Part shown: positions 18,133-26,589 of the stretch, in pieces
Layout: every line of letters begins with the position of its first letter
Numbering within the stretch: the first letter of the stretch is position 1
NCBI RefSeq assembly: GCF_900445265.1
Contig: NZ_UFTA01000002.1
Location: forward strand, 744,001 to 808,000
Length of the DNA: 64,000 nt
Direction of reading: 5' to 3'
Source of the DNA: Anaerococcus octavius
GTDB lineage: Bacteria > Bacillota > Clostridia > Tissierellales > Peptoniphilaceae
The notes under the pieces: generated by a model
Seen by the model: only the letters and a program-made list of their open reading frames with translations
Told to the model about the DNA's origin: nothing
Databases searched by the model: none
Made by a program: the position numbers and the translations under genes

Positions 18133-18621
18133 ATGGATATAGAAAAGATTTATCATATATATTTTGATGACATATATAAATTTATGCTCTCCTTTATAAA
18201 AAATAAGGAGATTGCCCAAGATATAACCAGTGAAACTTTTTTAAAAGTTATTAATAACCCAGATAAGTTTGAAAATATTTCAAATCTTAAATCATATCTT
18301 TTTACTATTGCTAAAAATACCTATATAAACTATTACAAACGCAATAAAATTTATATTTCAACGGCTGATATTGAAGATTTTGATAAAGATATCGAATCAT
18401 TTGAAAATGAATTGATAGCTAATGAAGAAAAGCAAAATCTAAAAACTTCAATTGAAAAATTAAACGAACCACATAAGGAAATTACTAAGCTTAGGCTAGC
18501 TGGCTTAAATTTTAAAGAAATAGCAATAATATATAACAAATCTCCTAATTGGGCATGCGTAAACTTTTATAGGGCAAAAGAAAAACTTAAAATTATTATG
18601 GAGGAAGATTATGGAATGTAA
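18133..18621 (+). CDS. ECF-type sigma-70 factor
   Basis: 162 residues. Region 2 (IYHIYFDDIYKFMLSFIKNKEIAQDITSETFLKV, about 5-40) and region 4 (PHKEITKLRLAGLNFKEIA to the C-terminus); regions 1 and 3 are absent, as in extracytoplasmic-function sigma factors. The next gene is a zinc-finger anti-sigma, and the two overlap by 11 nt. Strong AAGGAGGG site. Likely released by an envelope signal and autoregulated, which is usual for the family and inferred here. Confidence 0.9.
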   Translation: MDIEKIYHIYFDDIYKFMLSFIKNKEIAQDITSETFLKVINNPDKFENISNLKSYLFTIAKNTYINYYKRNKIYISTADIEDFDKDIESFENELIANEEKQNLKTSIEKLNEPHKEITKLRLAGLNFKEIAIIYNKSPNWACVNFYRAKEKLKIIMEEDYGM

Positions 18622-19489
18622 GGTAATACGTGATTTAATCCCATTATATAAGGAAAACATGTTAAGTGAAGAATCAAAGAAACTTGTAAAAGAACATTTA
18701 AAAACTTGCAGTTCTTGTAGAAATTATTATAACTTGTTAACTAATGATACTGATGTGGAAATAAAAAATGAAAATGAATCTTTATCTTTTTTAAATAATA
18801 CAATAAAAAATGATAAGAAAAATCTAGTCATTATGATCATATCCTTGTTAGTGAGTATTTTTTTAATAATAATATCATATGTCAGCAAGACAATACCGAT
18901 TGATTATAAGGATAATTTGATAAATATAAAATCAGATAATGAAAATGTAAATATAGAATTTAGTGATGAAGTCACTCGTGTAGATACTGACATGGATACC
19001 TATGACGGATATAACATCTATTATGTAGATGGTTACACCACAAAAATAGACAAAAAATCAAATAATAGATACGTTGGGCTAAAAATACCTAAAGATGATG
19101 TTGATATTATCGCTTATACAAATAATGGAGAAAATACTAATAAAATCTTATATGATCCAAGTAGAGTTTTTGAAAGTGGTGGTACAGTAGCTCTCCCTAG
19201 ATTAATACTAGGTATATATGCTAAGTTAGCTTTAATAATTCTAGGAATTTCTATTATACTTATATTAACATTCTTTAAAAAATTAAATGTATACAATAAA
19301 ATTAGAATAATATCTATTCCTTTTTCATACCTAGCTTCTACATTTTTTGTAAAGGGCAAAAATTTATCTAGTAACTATCTTGTTAGAGATTTCATATTTA
19401 TTATATTAACTGCCCTTGCTATATACCTATTTATATATTCAATAACTCTATATCTTAAGCAAAAATCAAATCATAAGTTAGAAATATAA
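18611..19489 (+). CDS. Membrane anti-sigma factor with zf-HC2 domain
   Basis: 292 residues. The cytoplasmic N-terminus carries MECKVIRDLIPLYKENMLSEE and HxxxCxxC (EHLKTCSSC, about 29-36), the anti-sigma zinc finger. A membrane helix at about 74-94, an extracellular stretch of about 100 residues (Asp/Tyr/Asn-rich) and then three or four more helices to the C-terminus. It should hold the upstream sigma factor at the membrane. The extra helices are unusual compared with one-helix RsiW-like proteins. Start codon inside the sigma gene after GGAGG. Confidence 0.85.
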   Translation: MECKVIRDLIPLYKENMLSEESKKLVKEHLKTCSSCRNYYNLLTNDTDVEIKNENESLSFLNNTIKNDKKNLVIMIISLLVSIFLIIISYVSKTIPIDYKDNLINIKSDNENVNIEFSDEVTRVDTDMDTYDGYNIYYVDGYTTKIDKKSNNRYVGLKIPKDDVDIIAYTNNGENTNKILYDPSRVFESGGTVALPRLILGIYAKLALIILGISIILILTFFKKLNVYNKIRIISIPFSYLASTFFVKGKNLSSNYLVRDFIFIILTALAIYLFIYSITLYLKQKSNHKLEI

Positions 19490-19512
19490 AAGCGGCTTTT
19501 AGCCGCTTTAGT
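19488..19512. terminator. Bidirectional hairpin between the anti-sigma gene and lepA
   Basis: AAAGCGGCT/AGCCGCTTT with a TTT loop. Short T tracts on both sides; weak as a terminator for the + strand, better for lepA. Confidence 0.65.
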
Positions 19513-19515
19513 AGT

Positions 19516-21339
19516 TTATTTATCATTATTTTCATCATCATATTTTAATACAGCAAGGAAAGCATCTTGTGGCACCTCTACGCTTCCTAACTGACGCATA
19601 CGCTTTTTGCCTTCTTTTTGCTTTTCAAGAAGTTTTTTCTTTCTTGAAATATCACCACCATAACACTTAGCAATTACATCTTTTCTAAGTGCTTTTACAG
19701 TTTCTCTTGCAATTACCTTACCACCAATTGCTGCTTGAATAGGTATCGCAAATTGTTGACGTGGTATTTCATCTTTTAATTTTTCCACTATTCCTCGTCC
19801 TCTAGCATAGGCACTATCTCTATGAACTATTATTGAAAGAGCATCTACAACTTCATCATTTATTAGAATTTCAAGTTTAACAAGATCTGATGGTTTATAA
19901 CCTATTACTTCATAATCTAGTGAAGCATATCCACGTGTCCTTGATTTTAGACTATCAAAAAAGTTATATATAACTTCATTAAGTGGTATTTTATATTTAA
20001 TAGAAACTCTTGTTTCATCAATATAATTCATATCAACCAATTCCCCACGTCGATTTTGAGCAAGACCCATTATTTGACCAATATAATCACTTGGACTTAT
20101 GATTTCTGATATTGTCATTGGCTCTTCAATATATTCAATAATAGTTGGATCTGGGAAATCATTTGGATTTTGAATTTCAGTCTTTTCTTCTTGACCTTTT
20201 AATTTTAATTTGTAAATAACTGAAGGAGCTGTTGCTATAATATTTAAATCATATTCACGCTCTAGTCTTTGAGTAATAATGTCCATATGAAGAAGACCTA
20301 AAAATCCAGCACGTAAACCTACTCCAAGAGCCTGAGAATTTTCTTGTTCAAAAACTAATGACGCATCATTTACTTGAAGTTTTTCTAAAGCATCTCTTAA
20401 TTTATCAAAACTTTCTCCCTCTGCTGGATATATACCAGAATAAACCATAGGTAAAACTTCCTTGTATCCAGATAGTGCTAGATCGGTTGGATTAGCTGCA
20501 TTGGTAATTGTATCACCTACTCTAGCATCTTTTACTTCTTTAATACTTGCCTCTATGAATCCAACATCTCCAGAACGCAAATCTTTTGTTTCTATACGAT
20601 TTTTCATGGTATAACCTACAGTATTTACTTCATAAGTTTTACCAGTATTCATCATTTCTATAGTATCACCTGGTTTTACAACTCCTTCGAAAACTCGTAC
20701 ATAGCAAATTACACCTCTATAAGCATCATAATATGAGTCAAAAATAAGTGCTTTTAGTGGTTTATCATCATGATCTTCAGGTGCTGGGATATTTGCCACT
20801 ATATCTTCTAAGACATCTTCTATATTAAGACCAGTTTTTGCAGATACCAGAGGTATCCCATCAGTATCTAGACCTATTTGATTTTCAATTTCCTTTTTTA
20901 CTTCATCCACTCTTGATGATGGCAGATCGATTTTATTAAGGACTGGTAAGATTTCCAAATCTTGATCAAGAGCTAGATATGTATTTGCAAGGGTTTGTGC
21001 TTCTACACCTTGGCTTGAATCTACTACTAAAATAGCTCCTTCACAAGCTTTAAGAGATCTTGACACCTCGTAGTTAAAGTCTACGTGTCCTGGAGTATCT
21101 ATTAAGTTTAAATCATAAATATTGCCATCTTTGGCCTTATAATGTATTTTTATAGACTTAAGTTTAATAGTTATGCCACGTTCACGCTCTAATTCCATAT
21201 CATCAAGCATTTGATTTTGCATTTCTCTTTGAGATAGATTTTCTGATTTTTCAATTAATCTATCAGCGAGTGTGCTTTTACCATGGTCTATATGGGCAAT
21301 TATAGAAAAATTTCTTATATTGTCTTTTCTTTGTGTCAT
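19516..21339 (-). CDS. lepA: Translation elongation factor 4 (LepA)
   Basis: 607 residues. Ribosome-bound GTPase that back-translocates or assists initiation/assembly under stress. G1 [14 protein letters not shown], switch region [10 protein letters not shown]3 DTPGHVDF, G4 NKID and G5 SAKTGLN; the LepA-specific C-terminal domain ends [13 protein letters not shown]. The start follows directly on the lepB stop, with GGAGAAAG inside the end of lepB, so lepB-lepA form one operon. The usual downstream hemW lies about 5 kb away, separated by inserted genes. Confidence 0.97.
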   Translation of the reverse strand: MTQRKDNIRNFSIIAHIDHGKSTLADRLIEKSENLSQREMQNQMLDDMELERERGITIKLKSIKIHYKAKDGNIYDLNLIDTPGHVDFNYEVSRSLKACEGAILVVDSSQGVEAQTLANTYLALDQDLEILPVLNKIDLPSSRVDEVKKEIENQIGLDTDGIPLVSAKTGLNIEDVLEDIVANIPAPEDHDDKPLKALIFDSYYDAYRGVICYVRVFEGVVKPGDTIEMMNTGKTYEVNTVGYTMKNRIETKDLRSGDVGFIEASIKEVKDARVGDTITNAANPTDLALSGYKEVLPMVYSGIYPAEGESFDKLRDALEKLQVNDASLVFEQENSQALGVGLRAGFLGLLHMDIITQRLEREYDLNIIATAPSVIYKLKLKGQEEKTEIQNPNDFPDPTIIEYIEEPMTISEIISPSDYIGQIMGLAQNRRGELVDMNYIDETRVSIKYKIPLNEVIYNFFDSLKSRTRGYASLDYEVIGYKPSDLVKLEILINDEVVDALSIIVHRDSAYARGRGIVEKLKDEIPRQQFAIPIQAAIGGKVIARETVKALRKDVIAKCYGGDISRKKKLLEKQKEGKKRMRQLGSVEVPQDAFLAVLKYDDENNDK

Positions 21340-21984
21340 CTAATTACTTTCTCCATATGGATTATTATCTATATTTCCCATATCACTAAATGGGTAAAAT
21401 CTGAAAAATGCATGTCCAACTATTTCATCTTTTTCAACTGGACCATAGTTTCTTGAGTCATTACTTGCGCCTTCTGCTCTATTATCACCCATTACAAAAT
21501 ATTGATTATCTAAAAGATACCATTCATAAGTATCACTTGTTTGTAGGGTATAATCAACAGAAGTATATGGTTCGTCCAATTCTTCGCCATTTAAATAAAC
21601 TTTTTCATCTTTTAAGGTGATTGTATCACCAGGCACACCAACTACTCTCTTTACATACAATTTATTATATGCATCTGGGGCTTTCAATATTACTATATCT
21701 CCTCTTTCATAATCATGGAAATGCTTGCCTATTTTATTCATAAAAAGCATATCTCCATTATGCAAAGTGTTAAGCATTGAATTTCCTGATACCTTTGTGG
21801 CATCAAAAAATAACCATTTAATAACACCGGCAATAACTAAGGCTATTACAATAGATTTTATCCATTCCAAAACTCCATCTTCTTCTTTTTCGTTTTTAGG
21901 TGGTTTTTGTTTTTTTGTAATAGTTGGTCCCTTATTAGTTTCTGTTTCTATTACTACTTTTTCATTTTTATTTTCACTATTCAT
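21340..21984 (-). CDS. lepB: Signal peptidase I
   Basis: 214 residues. Cleaves signal peptides of exported proteins. A charged, Lys/Glu-rich cytoplasmic tail (1-36), one membrane helix (about 41-60), catalytic Ser69 in GNSM and Lys112 in VKRVVGVPGD, then GDNRAEGASNDSRNYGPV. A type I (SipS-like) Gram-positive enzyme. Sits where gpr and spoIIP stand in sporulating Firmicutes. Promoter and GAGG ribosome site are clear. Confidence 0.94.
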   Translation of the reverse strand: MNSENKNEKVVIETETNKGPTITKKQKPPKNEKEEDGVLEWIKSIVIALVIAGVIKWLFFDATKVSGNSMLNTLHNGDMLFMNKIGKHFHDYERGDIVILKAPDAYNKLYVKRVVGVPGDTITLKDEKVYLNGEELDEPYTSVDYTLQTSDTYEWYLLDNQYFVMGDNRAEGASNDSRNYGPVEKDEIVGHAFFRFYPFSDMGNIDNNPYGESN

Positions 21985-22010
21985 TTATTAATCCTCTCAT
22001 TCATTATTAT

Positions 22011-22039
22011 ATTATAATATAAAAGTTTAAAACCACCAA
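22011..22039 (-). promoter_or_regulatory. Promoter of the lepB-lepA operon
   Basis: Minus strand TTGGTG (22039-22034), 17-nt spacer, TATAAT (22016-22011). Confidence 0.7.
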
Positions 22040-22067
22040 TTTTTTTACCAACTTTTTTAAATAAAAC

Positions 22068-22096
22068 TTGTATGAATATAAATTATATGGTAAAAT
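22068..22096 (+). promoter_or_regulatory. Promoter of rpsT
   Basis: TTGTAT (22068-22073), exactly 17 nt, TAAAAT (22091-22096) with the extended TGG at 22088-22090, the same arrangement as the HIT-rpsU promoter. Confidence 0.78.
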
Positions 22097-22141
22097 GTAT
22101 CAGTCAAGCAAAAAAGACTAATTAAGAAAGAGGGTGAAATA

Positions 22142-22411
22142 ATGGCAAATATTAAATCAGCTCAAAAAAGAATTGATGTAGCAAAAAGAAATACTGAAAG
22201 AAATAAAGCTAAAAAATCTGAAATCAAAACATACATTAAAAAATTTGATAAAGCTATAGAAGCTGGAAACGTTGATGAAGCTAATGAAATTTTCAAAAAT
22301 GTTGATAAAAAAATGAAACAAGCAGAAGCTAAAAACATCATCCACAAAAATAAAGTAGCGAAAACAACTTCTAAATTACAAAAAGCAATCAATGAAGCAC
22401 AAAATGCTTAA
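22142..22411 (+). CDS. rpsT: 30S ribosomal protein S20
   Basis: 89 residues, very Lys/Ala-rich: MANIKSAQKRIDVAKRNTERNKAKKSEIKT is the bS20 signature and the protein is one helical bundle that binds 16S rRNA. AAGAAAGAGGGTG precedes the ATG. Single gene between its promoter and a long hairpin. Conserved next to holA-comEC, as in Bacillus. Confidence 0.96.
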   Translation: MANIKSAQKRIDVAKRNTERNKAKKSEIKTYIKKFDKAIEAGNVDEANEIFKNVDKKMKQAEAKNIIHKNKVAKTTSKLQKAINEAQNA

Positions 22412-22414
22412 TAA

Positions 22415-22474
22415 AAAATGAGCAATAATCAGTAATGGATCCACACATATGTCTACTGATAATTGCTCATTTTA
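22415..22474. terminator. Long bidirectional hairpin between rpsT and holA
   Basis: A 20-bp inverted repeat with one mismatch region (22415-22434 with 22454-22473) and an unusually long 19-nt loop. T runs follow on the + side and A runs on the other, so it can end both convergent transcripts. It includes the holA stop codon. Confidence 0.75.
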
Positions 22475-23488
22475 TTTTGCAGAAATTTTTCTAAGTAAAA
22501 GCAATAATTCTAATTCCATATCAAAATCTACTGATTTTTGCCTATATTCCATATCAAATATCCTGCTATGAATATCAAACAATTCAGTTAATGAAAAATT
22601 TCTACTAAAAGATTTTAATTTTTTTAATTCATAAGATCCTATTCCAAGACTTTTCATCATAAAACTATCATTATAACCATTTATATAAAGACTTTTGACT
22701 CCTATTAGATTTCTAATTTGTCTAATAACCATATGATATATCATAAATATATCTTCATTTGCCCTAGTCATTTTTAAAAAAGTTTCTACAGTATCTTTTG
22801 GATTTTTACTACTCATAGAATCAGTAAGATTAAAAATATTAATATTTAAAACTTCATCCAAATGGTCAAAAACATCTTGAGAATTAACAATTTCGTTACT
22901 AGAACTTGCAATTATTTTATCAACTACATTTACTATTTCATATAGGTCAATTTCACTATCTTTACTTAAATAAGAAAACCTACTTACAATTTCTCTTACC
23001 AAAAACTTTTGGATTTTTTTACCATTTCTCACAAATCTTTTTCCTATAAAAGATTCTAACTCTTTTTGATTCAATCTGTTTATTTCAACTATTTTACCGT
23101 TTTTTGCAACAGATTTATAAAATTTTCCTTTAAAGGGTGGATTATCTGAAAATATTAAAAGTAGGGCAAATTCTGGAAATTCTTTGAAATCGTCGGCTAA
23201 TATATTTAAAGTATTTTCATATTCTTTAATAGATTTTTTTGATATATCTATATTTCTCCAGATAATATATTTTTTCTCATCCATCACTGGATATGTTTCG
23301 TAAGAATTTTTTATAGTCTCTATGTTAGTATTTCCTTTTATTTCTACTAGATTAAAATCAGGAATATTTACTTTATTTCTAACTTCTTCAATTATAGTAT
23401 CATTTAAAAACTCTTCTTTAGAATCAAATAAATAAACTCCTTTCAATTTATCATCTATTAATAAGTTCATAAATTCTTTAAAATTCAT
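22472..23488 (-). CDS. holA: DNA polymerase III subunit delta
   Basis: 338 residues. Clamp-loader subunit that opens the beta clamp. Recognised by the N-terminal YLFDSKEEFLNDTII pattern, the degenerate AAA+ middle and the C-terminal helical collar region, plus its fixed position next to comEC and rpsT. The family has no Walker A, consistent here. Its ATG overlaps the comEC stop (ATGA), so it is translationally coupled to comEC. Confidence 0.9.
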   Translation of the reverse strand: MNFKEFMNLLIDDKLKGVYLFDSKEEFLNDTIIEEVRNKVNIPDFNLVEIKGNTNIETIKNSYETYPVMDEKKYIIWRNIDISKKSIKEYENTLNILADDFKEFPEFALLLIFSDNPPFKGKFYKSVAKNGKIVEINRLNQKELESFIGKRFVRNGKKIQKFLVREIVSRFSYLSKDSEIDLYEIVNVVDKIIASSSNEIVNSQDVFDHLDEVLNINIFNLTDSMSSKNPKDTVETFLKMTRANEDIFMIYHMVIRQIRNLIGVKSLYINGYNDSFMMKSLGIGSYELKKLKSFSRNFSLTELFDIHSRIFDMEYRQKSVDFDMELELLLLLRKISAK

Positions 23489-25665
23489 TTAAAAAATCTT
23501 CCTTTCAAATATCTCTCTATTCTCACATCTTTATCAAAATAAATCTTAACCATACCATCATTTTGAGTATTATAAATTTTTACACCATTTAGATTTTCTA
23601 TTACTTCCGCTGTTGGATGACCATATCTATTATTTCGACCAGCTGATATTAATGCAACTTTTGGGTTTACATTTTCTACGAACTGCTTTGATGTAGATGT
23701 TTTTGAACCATGGTGGGAAACTTTTAGAATATCTGCTTTTTGATCGATAAGATTTTCATATTCTTTAGGTAAATCTCCCATAGTTAATATGCTAGCTCCT
23801 TTTATATTTACTAATAACCCTAAGGATTCTGCATTTTCTTCTCCAGCTACTCCCTCGAATATACATTTTATATATCCATCTTTTAATCTTATTTTATCAT
23901 CTTCTTCTATTATTTTAGGATTATATTTTCTTAAAGTATTTATATTATTTTTGCTAGTAACTACATTTTCTATATTAAAATTATTATTTAATATTTCAAT
24001 ATTTCCACTGTGATCACTATCTTCATGAGAGATAAAGACAGCTTTAATATTTTTAACTCCAATTGATTTTAAATATGGAATAAGAATTTTTTCTCCACTA
24101 TCATAATTATCATATTTCGGACCACCAACATCAATTAAATAATAATCTCCCCTATCATTTATTAAAAACGCGTCCCCCTGGCCAATATCTATCATAGAAT
24201 AGCTTATTTCTGTATTTAACCTATCATATCCTAAACTTAATACTATAGCTAGTAAATTTATAGTATAAAATTCTTTTATAAGTTTCTTGTTAGATTTTTT
24301 TATATAAACACTTACTAAAACTAGAAAATATAAGTATATAGAAACCAATATACTTTGATGAATAAAGTCAATATTTAAAAACTTTATACTATTTAACATA
24401 AAAGTTAAATTTAAAATTGAATTTATCAGATAATTTAACAAGGTAAACATCGGTAACATTATAAAATGAATAAGCGGATAAAATAAGACTATGACAAAAA
24501 TAATATACATGCATATACTAAAAATAGGTAGTATTAAAAAATTTGCTAAAATGCTTAAAATATTTATTTTTCCATAATAATAAGCTACAAATGGCAAAAT
24601 ACTAGCTTGTATACAAGTTATAAATCCTATACTTTCACTTATCAAACAATTATTTAGATATTTTTTTAATTTTGGATATAGCAAGTAAATCCCACTAGTT
24701 GCTATAAAAGATAATACAAATCCTACGTTTAATATAGCAAAAGGATTTATAATTAAAATTAAAAATGCTGCAATCATTAGCGATTTTATTTTATCCTCTG
24801 GGAATTGATATAAAAATGCCAAAAATCCTATAAGATAAATTATTAAAACTCTAATTACAGAAAACGGAAAGGATATTAAAGATCCATATAATAAGGCTAT
24901 TAGCAAAGCAAAAATATAGCCGTACTTATAATTAATATTTAGTTTTTTAAAGCAATATAAAATAAAAGTTACAAGCAAATCTATATGCAAACCAGAAACA
25001 GCTAATATATGAGTAAGTCCCAAATCTTTTATATCATCATTTTCAATTAAGTTTTCTCCCAAAATAACTGAAACTACTAAATCAGATGCTTGTTTATCCA
25101 AGTGGATTTCAAAAATATTATGTATATAAGTGTAAAATTCATTTCTAAGTTTTAATATAATTGAGGAATCGTGAGATTTTTTATAAATCTTATTGATTTT
25201 TATATTAGAAGCAATACTTTTAGAAAGTAAGTAATTTCTATAATTAAACAAATTGGGATTAGTATTTTTATTTGCTAAAGAAATCTGCCCATCTATTAAG
25301 AATTTATCACCTATTTCAAAATTTTCATCAGTAAATATTAAAGATTTTTCGTCAATTCCTTTCCCTCTAGCTTTAACAAAGTACCTATAGTCATCATTTA
25401 CTTTTCTTTTTTCAATTATAGTTATCTCTAACTTACTTTCCTCATAATTTCTAAGCTTATAACTATCTAAATTTTGTGAACTAAGAAAAAAACCTAAAAC
25501 AAAAGTTAGGGCAAATATTGATAACTTTTTATCTATTAAGGTAAAAATAAGCGCAGAAACAAATCCAATAAGCATTATTAGTAAAAGATTTATCGTTTCA
25601 AAATTAATAAATAATCCTATTCCTGCTAAAATTCCTATTAAAGCGATAAAAATATTCTTTCTCAT
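23485..25665 (-). CDS. comEC: DNA uptake channel ComEC/Rec2
   Basis: 726 residues. Forms the membrane pore for single-stranded DNA in natural transformation. An N-terminal DUF4131-like region with early helices, a central Competence domain with many membrane helices (about 190-450, with LAVSGLHIDLLVTF), and a C-terminal metallo-beta-lactamase domain with IDIGQGDAF, HEDSDHSG and SHHGSKTS. The ATG at 25665 has GAGG at 7-nt spacing; a TTG six bases upstream would leave only 1 nt. Extended -10 TGATATAAT is just upstream. No comEA or comEB neighbours are present, so competence is possible but unproven. Confidence 0.93.
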   Translation of the reverse strand: MRKNIFIALIGILAGIGLFINFETINLLLIMLIGFVSALIFTLIDKKLSIFALTFVLGFFLSSQNLDSYKLRNYEESKLEITIIEKRKVNDDYRYFVKARGKGIDEKSLIFTDENFEIGDKFLIDGQISLANKNTNPNLFNYRNYLLSKSIASNIKINKIYKKSHDSSIILKLRNEFYTYIHNIFEIHLDKQASDLVVSVILGENLIENDDIKDLGLTHILAVSGLHIDLLVTFILYCFKKLNINYKYGYIFALLIALLYGSLISFPFSVIRVLIIYLIGFLAFLYQFPEDKIKSLMIAAFLILIINPFAILNVGFVLSFIATSGIYLLYPKLKKYLNNCLISESIGFITCIQASILPFVAYYYGKINILSILANFLILPIFSICMYIIFVIVLFYPLIHFIMLPMFTLLNYLINSILNLTFMLNSIKFLNIDFIHQSILVSIYLYFLVLVSVYIKKSNKKLIKEFYTINLLAIVLSLGYDRLNTEISYSMIDIGQGDAFLINDRGDYYLIDVGGPKYDNYDSGEKILIPYLKSIGVKNIKAVFISHEDSDHSGNIEILNNNFNIENVVTSKNNINTLRKYNPKIIEEDDKIRLKDGYIKCIFEGVAGEENAESLGLLVNIKGASILTMGDLPKEYENLIDQKADILKVSHHGSKTSTSKQFVENVNPKVALISAGRNNRYGHPTAEVIENLNGVKIYNTQNDGMVKIYFDKDVRIERYLKGRFFK

Positions 25666-25682
25666 AGCCAAACCTCGGGTAT

Positions 25683-25691
25683 ATTATATCA
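25683..25691 (-). promoter_or_regulatory. Extended -10 promoter of comEC-holA
   Basis: Minus strand TGATATAAT (25691-25683). The implied transcript start leaves a leader of only about 11 nt that just includes the GAGG site. Confidence 0.5.
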
Positions 25692-25730
25692 TATGATTAA
25701 CAAATAGTTTTAATTATAGAAAGGCTTACA

Positions 25731-26357
25731 ATGCAAAAAGTTTATTTAAAATATCCAGAAATATATGAATTAAAAGCAAATATAATTTCAAGAAGAGTAC
25801 AACATGGCACTACTCAAATAATTCTAGATAGAACTATTTTTATGCCAAAAACGAATGGATTTCTAAAAGAATATGGAAGTATTTCAAATCTTGATATTAT
25901 TTCAGTTGAAGAAAAACGTGATAATATAATCCACACAGTAAAAGGTAAACCAAACAAATCAGAAGTTATATTAAATCTAGATTACAAAAATCGCAATAAA
26001 AACTTGGTTTATAATACAGCTTTTATAATTTTTAAATTAATTTTTGAAAGCTTTTACCAAGCCAAGGATTTAATTTTAAACCTAGATGCTGATAGAGCAG
26101 TTATAAAAATTACTGATTTTTATGAAGTATTTGATAAAGATTTAATTGAAAATCAAATTAATTTTACTGTTGAAAAATCTTTAAAAATAGAAAACATACA
26201 AGGAATTACATCTATTTATCCTTTAGGAGAAGTGATAAATAATGAAATATGCTTTGACAATACTAGTAAAATTCGCGGTTTTAAAATAATAGAAAGCGAA
26301 ACATTTGGCAATGATTTAGAATTAGAGTTTTTAGCAGGCGGGGATTTGCTAAAATAA
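25731..26357 (+). CDS. AlaX/AlaRS editing-domain-like protein lacking the metal ligands
   Basis: 208 residues. The order of elements follows alanyl-tRNA editing proteins: VYLKYPEIYELKANIIS, then IILDRTIFMPKTNGFLKEYGSI (family: LDxTxFYPxGGGQPxDxG), LDIISVEEKRDNIIHTVKG, then NLDYKNRNKNLVYNTAFII in place of WxxRxxxMRxHTGxHLL. The zinc histidines are gone (VYNTA at 93-97) and the GGGQ loop is PKTNG (39-43). The C-terminal Cys/His ligands (CGGTH) are not seen. Probably a non-hydrolytic relative with a binding or structural role, or a neofunctionalised paralog. Own terminator; ribosome site AGAAAGG. Homology is my reading, not tested. Confidence 0.62.
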   Translation: MQKVYLKYPEIYELKANIISRRVQHGTTQIILDRTIFMPKTNGFLKEYGSISNLDIISVEEKRDNIIHTVKGKPNKSEVILNLDYKNRNKNLVYNTAFIIFKLIFESFYQAKDLILNLDADRAVIKITDFYEVFDKDLIENQINFTVEKSLKIENIQGITSIYPLGEVINNEICFDNTSKIRGFKIIESETFGNDLELEFLAGGDLLK

Positions 26358-26358
26358 T

Positions 26359-26383
26359 GATGGCAATATAGCCATCTTTTTTT
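26359..26383 (+). terminator. Terminator of the AlaX-like gene
   Basis: GATGGC/GCCATC stem, AATATA loop, then seven T. Confidence 0.88.
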
Positions 26384-26411
26384 ATATTATATTTATCAAA
26401 TTTTATACATA

Positions 26412-26440
26412 TTTACATCTATAAGTTACCATACTATAAT
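26412..26440 (+). promoter_or_regulatory. Strong promoter before the mini-ORF and ABC pseudogene
   Basis: TTTACA (26412-26417), exactly 17 nt, consensus TATAAT (26435-26440). Followed by AAAGGAGG (26452-26459). Confidence 0.8.
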
Positions 26441-26465
26441 CAAATACATAGAAAGGAGGATAAAA

Positions 26466-26510
26466 ATGAATATTAATATAAATAATAAACTAGGAGAAAC
26501 AAGTAACTGA
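26466..26510 (+). CDS. 14-codon mini-ORF with ideal expression signals
   Basis: Encodes MNININNKLGETSN and ends in TGA. A consensus promoter and a near-perfect AAAGGAGG with 6-nt spacing precede it. After the TGA the same frame continues for 14 codons (IVKVSTYTPCFDYK) to a TAA at 26553, so it may be a 29-residue peptide cut by a TGG-to-TGA change, or a true leader peptide. The second half lies in an inverted repeat. It is followed by a broken ABC exporter. A peptide substrate of that exporter is possible but speculative. Confidence 0.4.
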   Translation: MNININNKLGETSN

Positions 26511-26549
26511 ATAGTCAAAGTAAGTACATATACTCCTTGCTTTGACTAT
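26511..26549 (+). repeat. Inverted repeat (stem-loop) after the mini-ORF
   Basis: ATAGTCAAAG and CTTTGACTAT form a perfect 10-bp stem that extends to 14 bp with TAAG/CTTG (one G-U pair); loop of 11 nt. It starts right after the mini-ORF stop. No T-tract follows, so it is not a plain terminator. Confidence 0.7.
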
Positions 26550-26589
26550 AAATAAAAGACAAGGGGGTCGTGGGAATATTCCTACACTT

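Noticed and set aside
25665-25671. TTG start of comEC
   Set aside because: It leaves 1 nt between GAGG and the codon; the ATG six bases later has the right spacing.
26511-26549. Terminator at the mini-ORF stem-loop
   Set aside because: No T-tract follows on either strand.
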